NCBI GenBank assembly: GCA_001632435.1
Contig: KV423958.1
Coordinates: forward strand, 1-64,000
Origin: Calocera cornea HHB12733
Taxonomy: Eukaryota > Basidiomycota > Dacrymycetes > Dacrymycetales > Dacrymycetaceae
Direction of reading: 5' to 3'
DNA length: 64,000 nt
Shown: in pieces, positions 58,861 to 64,000 of the stretch
Position numbering within the stretch: position 1 is the first letter of the stretch
How the letters are laid out: each line of letters opens with the position of its first letter
Notes under the pieces: generated by a model
What the model was told of the DNA's origin: nothing
Databases searched by the model: none
What the model saw: only the letters and a program-made list of their open reading frames with translations
Program-made: the position numbers and the translations under genes

Positions 58861-61800
58861 TTAGGCGAAGTTCAACTGTCCCTGCCCACGCTCTGGGTCA
58901 AGCATCCTGTGTACTCGCACCTCTGGGCCGAGGTTCACGTTGCTCATGTCCTGTGGGAATAGTCAGCAATCGCTCTACCATCGGATGATCATGTCTTACC
59001 TGCGGAGTGATGAGAACATACTGAACGCCGGCGCTCTCCTTTGCAGTGCTTGTCAACATGTTCATAGAGATGCGACGGTTGACGGCATCCATAAAAACGT
59101 CAAACTCGTCCAGGCATCGGATCGGGCAGCTGATAGCCTCCCAAAGGGATAGGAGTAGACAAATGGTGGAAAATGACTTCTCTCCTCCAGAAAGTGATTT
59201 CGGATCCTTCTCTTTACGTCTCTGTGTGCCGACCGTATCGTCAGTCTGGACTTTCAGCTCGAGCGTGCTCGTAGCGTGGTTGAAGTCCAGCTATAGTAAA
59301 CGGGTTAGTAGGAACGTGATGCATGTGAGACCAACTCGCCTTTCCGAAGTAAGCGCGCTTGCTGAGATGCATCTGGAACCCGACTTTGGCTCGAATGGCG
59401 ATATGACGACGGAAGGTGTGCCATTTATCTTGACGAGCATACAAGGACTGCTTGAGGGTCTGCCGAACTAGATCAGCTTCACTCTCCCAGGACTTAGATT
59501 GATAGCAATACCTTTTCCAGTCTCTGCATATCCCCCAGATCTTTTCTTGCTTGATCGAGAGCACCTTGTGTTCTGGCCACCTGGAGGGCCATGTCATCAA
59601 CGGACGCACCGCCCCTGAGTGAGGTGTAAGGCCCAAGTACGACGAAACAGTACGCATGCAGCGTACCGGGCTTCTCTATCCTGCAGAGCTCGTTCTATAC
59701 CCTTGATTTCTTTGTCGATGGTTTCGGTCTTCCTAGCTCTCTCTACTCTATCATATGTCTCTGAAACCTGGGCCGTCCACGTCTGATTGAGATACCGCGT
59801 TAGAGTATAGTTTATGGGTCATTGCCTGTATGCGTACCGCCAGTTCTTCCTCCGAAGTCGCTAGGACGGCTCTCAAATCAGTGACTTTCTTATTTTCTTC
59901 TTGCAGCTTCTTCTCGTAATGAGTCTTATCGCTCTGAGCTTGAACGCGCTTAGCAGCGACGTCCGCAAGACGAGTCTCGATGAAAACATGAGTAAATCGA
60001 CTTGTCTGGAAGCTCGGCAATCGTGACGTACCTGCAGCTCCGTGATACGGATCTGGTGCTTAGAGAGCTCCTCTTTAAGACTGTCCTGCTCCATGATGAG
60101 GGGCTCCATCTCATTGTCGATCTCTTCTCTTCGCTCTTGTAAGGCACCAAACTGGTTCATAATATTCTCCTTTTCCAGTTCAGAGTCCTTGGGTAATGGC
60201 GTGAGAGCCGTTATCACAATACGTGTTTCAGAAGGCTCACCCGCATGGCTTGCTCGATGGATTCCAGGTTTGCGGGTTCATCTTGACGCATATCGAACTC
60301 AACACTCTCGACATTCCCCTGAGCAGTTCGCACAGCTGTGTCGAGCTCTTCGCCTTTTTGCTGTACATCGATAAGGTCGGTTTCAAAGGGTTAAGAACGA
60401 ATCCTTACCTGCATGTGTCTGCTTTCGGCTTCAAGTCTGGTGACGTCTCTGGTAAGTGACTGGATTTGTCGATTTAAATCAATGAGATGGGCCTCCTCGG
60501 AGCGGAGCTTGTCCTGAGCGGCTCTGAACACGATCTGATTAGTGCGAGACCTCCAGCAGTGAAATGGCATGCTAACCGCAAGCGCTCCTCCGGACTCCCT
60601 GATAGGAATAAATGTGCACGTGGATCGTTGGCCCTCGGAACATCACCGAGCCGCGTGGCCATCTCACCTCCATCACTGAGCACGGGTTCAACACATGATT
60701 GTAAGATGAGCACAGGAGAACATACTTATACTTCCGATATTGAAGTCCGTCAGCACAGAAGGCGGCCCCAGTCATGTTGTGATCCCGAAAGATCGCGGCA
60801 GCTTCTGCACGAGTGTGGCAGAGAAGTGTTGTCTCAATCCTGTGCGAGTTGATGAGGATGCGCTTGACCCACTCATCTTTGAACTGAAGGTATCGATGAG
60901 GACATGCTACCAAATGTATAACAAGGCTGACCTGAAGGACGCGGAGGAATGTGAGGATCTCCGGGGCTGGTTCGGCATGAGAGTAGTCGAAGATGTCACG
61001 CCCAGATATCGTGATCGGAGAATCTTTGCTAAAGGAGAGAATTCAGCAAACGAACGTCGCATTTTGTTGCATCAACTCACTTGCCCGTGTCGTCCATCAG
61101 CCGCTTCAGCTTTGGGCGATCTCGCGCATCGGTAAGCACAAAGCCTCGCATCGCTTGTCCGAGAACAACCCGCAGAATAGCAACGTATGGGCCAGCGTTC
61201 TGCTTGGCATCTACGAACATGCCAAATGGACCAACGGGACGTTCTCCGAACCAAGTCTCGCTCTTGATACGCTCCAACAGCTGCGGGATGTTATTACCAT
61301 AACCTTGGAGTGAACTGGTCTTGGTGTTCTTCAGACTCGTGATCTCCTGCTCGGTATCGTGAATTGACTTCTGAGCGGTCTCCACCTCGTTTTTGGCCTC
61401 CTTCCATTGGTCCTTTGCTACTCGAATTTTGTTGCGCACTTGTTCATGTCGAGAAAAATGGTCTGCAACTGCTGCTTTTCTCTCATCGAGCGTTTCCCGC
61501 GCAGCGTTTAGCCTTGCTTGTAACGCTTCGTGTTGCTCTCGTGTGTCTTCTTCCAATTTGCGACTCTCCTCTTCCAACTGCGTTCCCAAGTCCTTGATGG
61601 TTCGATCAATGGTTTTCTTCTTGGTGTTCATCTCTTTCTCGTCATTCTGGCAGCAGGCATCAGAATATTTACCAGGGGTGCAAACTCCATGATACGAACG
61701 GTAATCTGCAATAGCTCTAATCTCTTCTCCTTAATAGCAGCGTGGATGGCTTTCCTCTTTGCCTCGATAGGGGCGAGATCGTCTTGTTTCTGCTTCATTT

Positions 61801-63377
61801 CGTTTTCCATGTTGATGATCTGTGTGCTGTTCTCCTGGAATCTTATCTGAATCACCATGAGCATTGATTTTGGTATGTTTCGAGAACACCAACATCTGCA
61901 GCATCCCACTCATCGCTGAGTTTCGGCAACACCTTTTCGGCGACTTCAACTGCTTTCCTGTGCTTCTCTACTTCCTACATACTGTCATCAACACATAACA
62001 CAAGGAGTCAGTACAAGTCAAGCGTACCTTCTCCTTATCGAAAATGATTGACCAAGCCTTCTCCTGCTGCAAGAGTTCGAGTCGATCACGTTGATCACGA
62101 GCCTTCTCGGCTTCCTGATAGCGAGTACGGGCTTCATCGGCTTCCTTCTCCAGCTCGGGGATAACTTGCTCCTTCTGCCCAATGACCTGGCCCAAGCGTA
62201 TGTTGTTCTCACGTATCATCTCATACTCGAGGCTCAACTGCAGCAGCTGCGTGCCCCGAAGGAAGAACTAGAGGCTTTGAGTTATATTGCCGGAATTTGT
62301 GCTTAGTGGGAATGACTTACAGCATATTTATCCTTCGGCTTGGACGCGCTCAAGAACTGACGAGCCGTGTCCTGAGTGAGCACATTCATCGGGTTGTCCA
62401 CCTGGATATTCATATGATCGCAGATAGCCGTCAGCTCCTCGCGTTTGCTGGAGATCGTCTTGTCCGAGTTGGCACCTTTGATCTTGTAGGTGGTGCTTCC
62501 TTCCATCGTAAACCGACGGGTGATGCTGATGAAGTCTCCGTAGACTTCGGGGTTGAAGGCGTCGTTGCCCTTGTTCTTCAGCACAACAGTGACTTCAGCG
62601 GCTCTGCACAGGTATCAGACACAGTACCAGCATATACATACAGGAGAGACTCACTGTTCACCCTCCTTGATCAAAGTTTTGAGAGTACTCGCGCGACTTG
62701 TAGCTGAAGCCTTGCCACCGAGCGCAACGGTCAAAGCCGTCAAGATAGCGCTCTTCCCACCTATCGCACCCTTAGCACGTTCCTCGATAGGACTAAGAAG
62801 AGGGGCGTACTGCCATTGTGACCAATGATGAAGTTGATTTGAGGGCCGAAATTGAACTTCAGGTTCTTGTGGCACATGAAATTGATGAGTTCGAGTGACT
62901 GGATGACGCCCATCTCGGCAACGCCCTATCCCAATCGTCAGCATACTGCGACTACTCAAGAGACGGTCTCCACGCACCCCCTGCCTTCGAGGCCGACTAT
63001 AGAGGGCTTCCTTGATCTTCGGAGCCATCGCCTCTTCAAAATCGTCATCCTCCTTCATCTGCTGCAGCTGCTCGTCGGTGAGCTGTCCGCGCTTCTTCAG
63101 GCGTCCAGCCTCAGCCGCCTCCGCATCGAAGTCCCCATCCCCGTCCTCTCCCGCATCGGATGCTTCATTATCGCTCGTTTCACGTTCCTTGCGCGGATTC
63201 TTGCGCTGCGAGCCGTGCCCGTTTGTCTGTGTGCCGTTCGTCCGGGCGCGCTTTGCCTGTGTATGCGCTCAGCACGCGATGAGTCACGGCCCACGTAGGC
63301 ATGCTCACCTGATGGGACGAGGAAGCTACCTCAGTCTCCGCGTCTGAGATGACCTCAACAGCACTTCGCTTCACCAT
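58861..63377 (-). CDS. SMC6: Structural maintenance of chromosomes protein 6 (Smc6)
   Basis: It starts MVKRSAVEVISDAETEVASS. A charged N-terminal tail is followed by GVIQSLELINFMCHKNLKFN and FGPQINFIIGHNGSGKSAIL, a Walker A rebuilt across an intron at about 62763-62811. RREF-type segments follow (KREELTAICDHMNIQVDNPM and NVLTQDTARQFLSASKPKDK), diagnostic of Smc6. Long coiled coils flank a hinge region around WFGERPVGPFGMFVDAKQNA and VVLGQAMRGFVLTDARDR. The C-terminal ATPase half ends with LDEFDVFMDAVNRRISMNML, QYVLITPQ and DPERGQGQLNFA. With Smc5 and the Nse proteins it forms a nuclear complex that controls recombination intermediates and restrains extrachromosomal DNA. Length and both ATPase halves appear complete. 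Many introns sit in the coiled coil and individual boundaries were not all checked. Confidence 0.93.
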
Positions 63378-63711
63378 TCCTGTCTCGCTCCAACTAGGGA
63401 ATTATGGTAAGTATGCGAGGCTAATCGCCGGTCTTTGTGGACGAGGGAGGAATGCGGGACGCGACGCGTCGGGCGCGTGATGGCTGATATTTGGACGCGG
63501 ACCCTTTTCGCTCTCCCCCAATTTGGAAACCAGTCATTCCGCACTGGGGCAGGTGGAAGATGGAAAATGAAAATCAACATGTTGTATATTCATACAATGA
63601 TTACCTAAATGCGATGATATCGACAAATGCAGGAAATACGCGATCCATGCAACATGCAGCCATACAAGCCAATGCTCATGCAAAGAAATGGGGGAGCAAA
63701 GAAGGAAATAA
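63378..63711. other. Spacer upstream of SMC6
   Basis: 334 bp between the SMC6 start and the stop codon of the next minus-strand gene: SMC6 promoter plus a 3' UTR. AT-rich near 63580-63640. No other feature was recognised. Confidence 0.4.
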
Positions 63712-64000
63712 TCAAATGGACGACTTCCGCCCGCGTTTTCTAGGAACCACGCTCTTCGTCGTGCGAGTCTCCTCCGTGGCTGCCTCCTCTGCCCTCGGCG
63801 TGGGCAAATCAACCTCCATAGCCACCTCCTGCACGACCGTGGCGGGCGTACGACGGGCCGATATAGGTGTCACGCCATTTGTGGCCTTCGACCGAGCCTT
63901 GCCATTCCCATTAGTGATCGGCGTTGAACGTGGCTGGGGGCGAGCAGGCGGGGCGCTGGCAAGCTCCTTGAACAGCTCGACGAAAGTATCGAACTCCTTG
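63712..64000 (-). CDS. C-terminal end of an unidentified nuclear-type protein (runs off the window)
   Basis: An open frame enters from the right edge with KEFDTFVELFKELASAPPAR. It continues through a disordered, Ser/Thr/Lys/Arg-rich tail (SARRTPATVVQEVAMEVDLP) and ends TKSVVPRKRGRKSSI at 63712. The basic terminal RKRGRK could be a nuclear localisation or AT-hook-like signal. The visible 95 residues are not enough to name the protein; the upstream part lies outside the window. Confidence 0.6.
   Translation of the reverse strand, partial: KEFDTFVELFKELASAPPARPQPRSTPITNGNGKARSKATNGVTPISARRTPATVVQEVAMEVDLPTPRAEEAATEETRTTKSVVPRKRGRKSSI

Overview
The window looks like a chromosomal segment from a filamentous basidiomycete, most likely an Agaricomycete. 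Most genes carry many short (about 50-60 nt) GT-AG introns, genes are packed on both strands, and the recognisable proteins (Rrb1, Rav1, Sec21, pantothenate kinase, Cwc25, Rpb2, RecQ, casein kinase I, Smc6) read as fungal orthologues. All calls come from reading the sequence and from recalled family motifs; no search was run.

The left 14.7 kb differ from the rest. A 2,031-residue Helitron-type Rep-helicase (8258-14353, minus) with intact HUH, two-tyrosine and PIF1 helicase motifs sits beside five intron-containing genes: a full-length RPA1-like ssDNA-binding protein (741-3392), a nucleotidyltransferase-like gene broken by one in-frame TAA (3415-4491), an orphan (4742-5493), a second protein resembling only the RPA1 N-terminal OB domain (5883-6637), and another orphan (6718-7787). 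I read this as one large, gene-rich Helitron, although I could not fix its termini. Its most striking property is a dense scatter of the palindrome CACGTG and its ACGTG/CACGT half sites through exons, introns and spacers. By hand count there are about 148 ACGTG-type sites and 58 CACGTG, against about 25 and 3-4 expected, while the remaining 49 kb hold only about nine CACGTG. This motif lattice starts near 330, ends near 14,694 and probably outlines the element.

From 14.87 kb rightward the window is ordinary host housekeeping sequence: RRB1, a D-xylose reductase with a chain of micro-exons, RAV1 (V-ATPase regulator), a REXO4-like protein that has lost its nuclease residues, a four-helix membrane protein, SEC21 (gamma-COP), pantothenate kinase, a NOPCHAP1-like protein, and divergently transcribed CWC25 and RPB2. 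These are followed by a RecQ helicase and casein kinase I.

The 48.3-56.8 kb stretch is gene-poor and holds only a bHLH-type transcription factor (51.3-52.5 kb). After it come a phytanoyl-CoA-dioxygenase-like gene whose iron-binding HxD histidine lies on an 18-nt micro-exon, SMC6, and the 3' end of one more minus-strand gene.

Functionally, the left block forms a plausible self-contained rolling-circle replication set: nicking and joining, helicase, and ssDNA binding, with unknown accessory factors. The rest supports ribosome assembly, vesicle traffic, transcription, splicing and genome maintenance, with no evident clustering by pathway.
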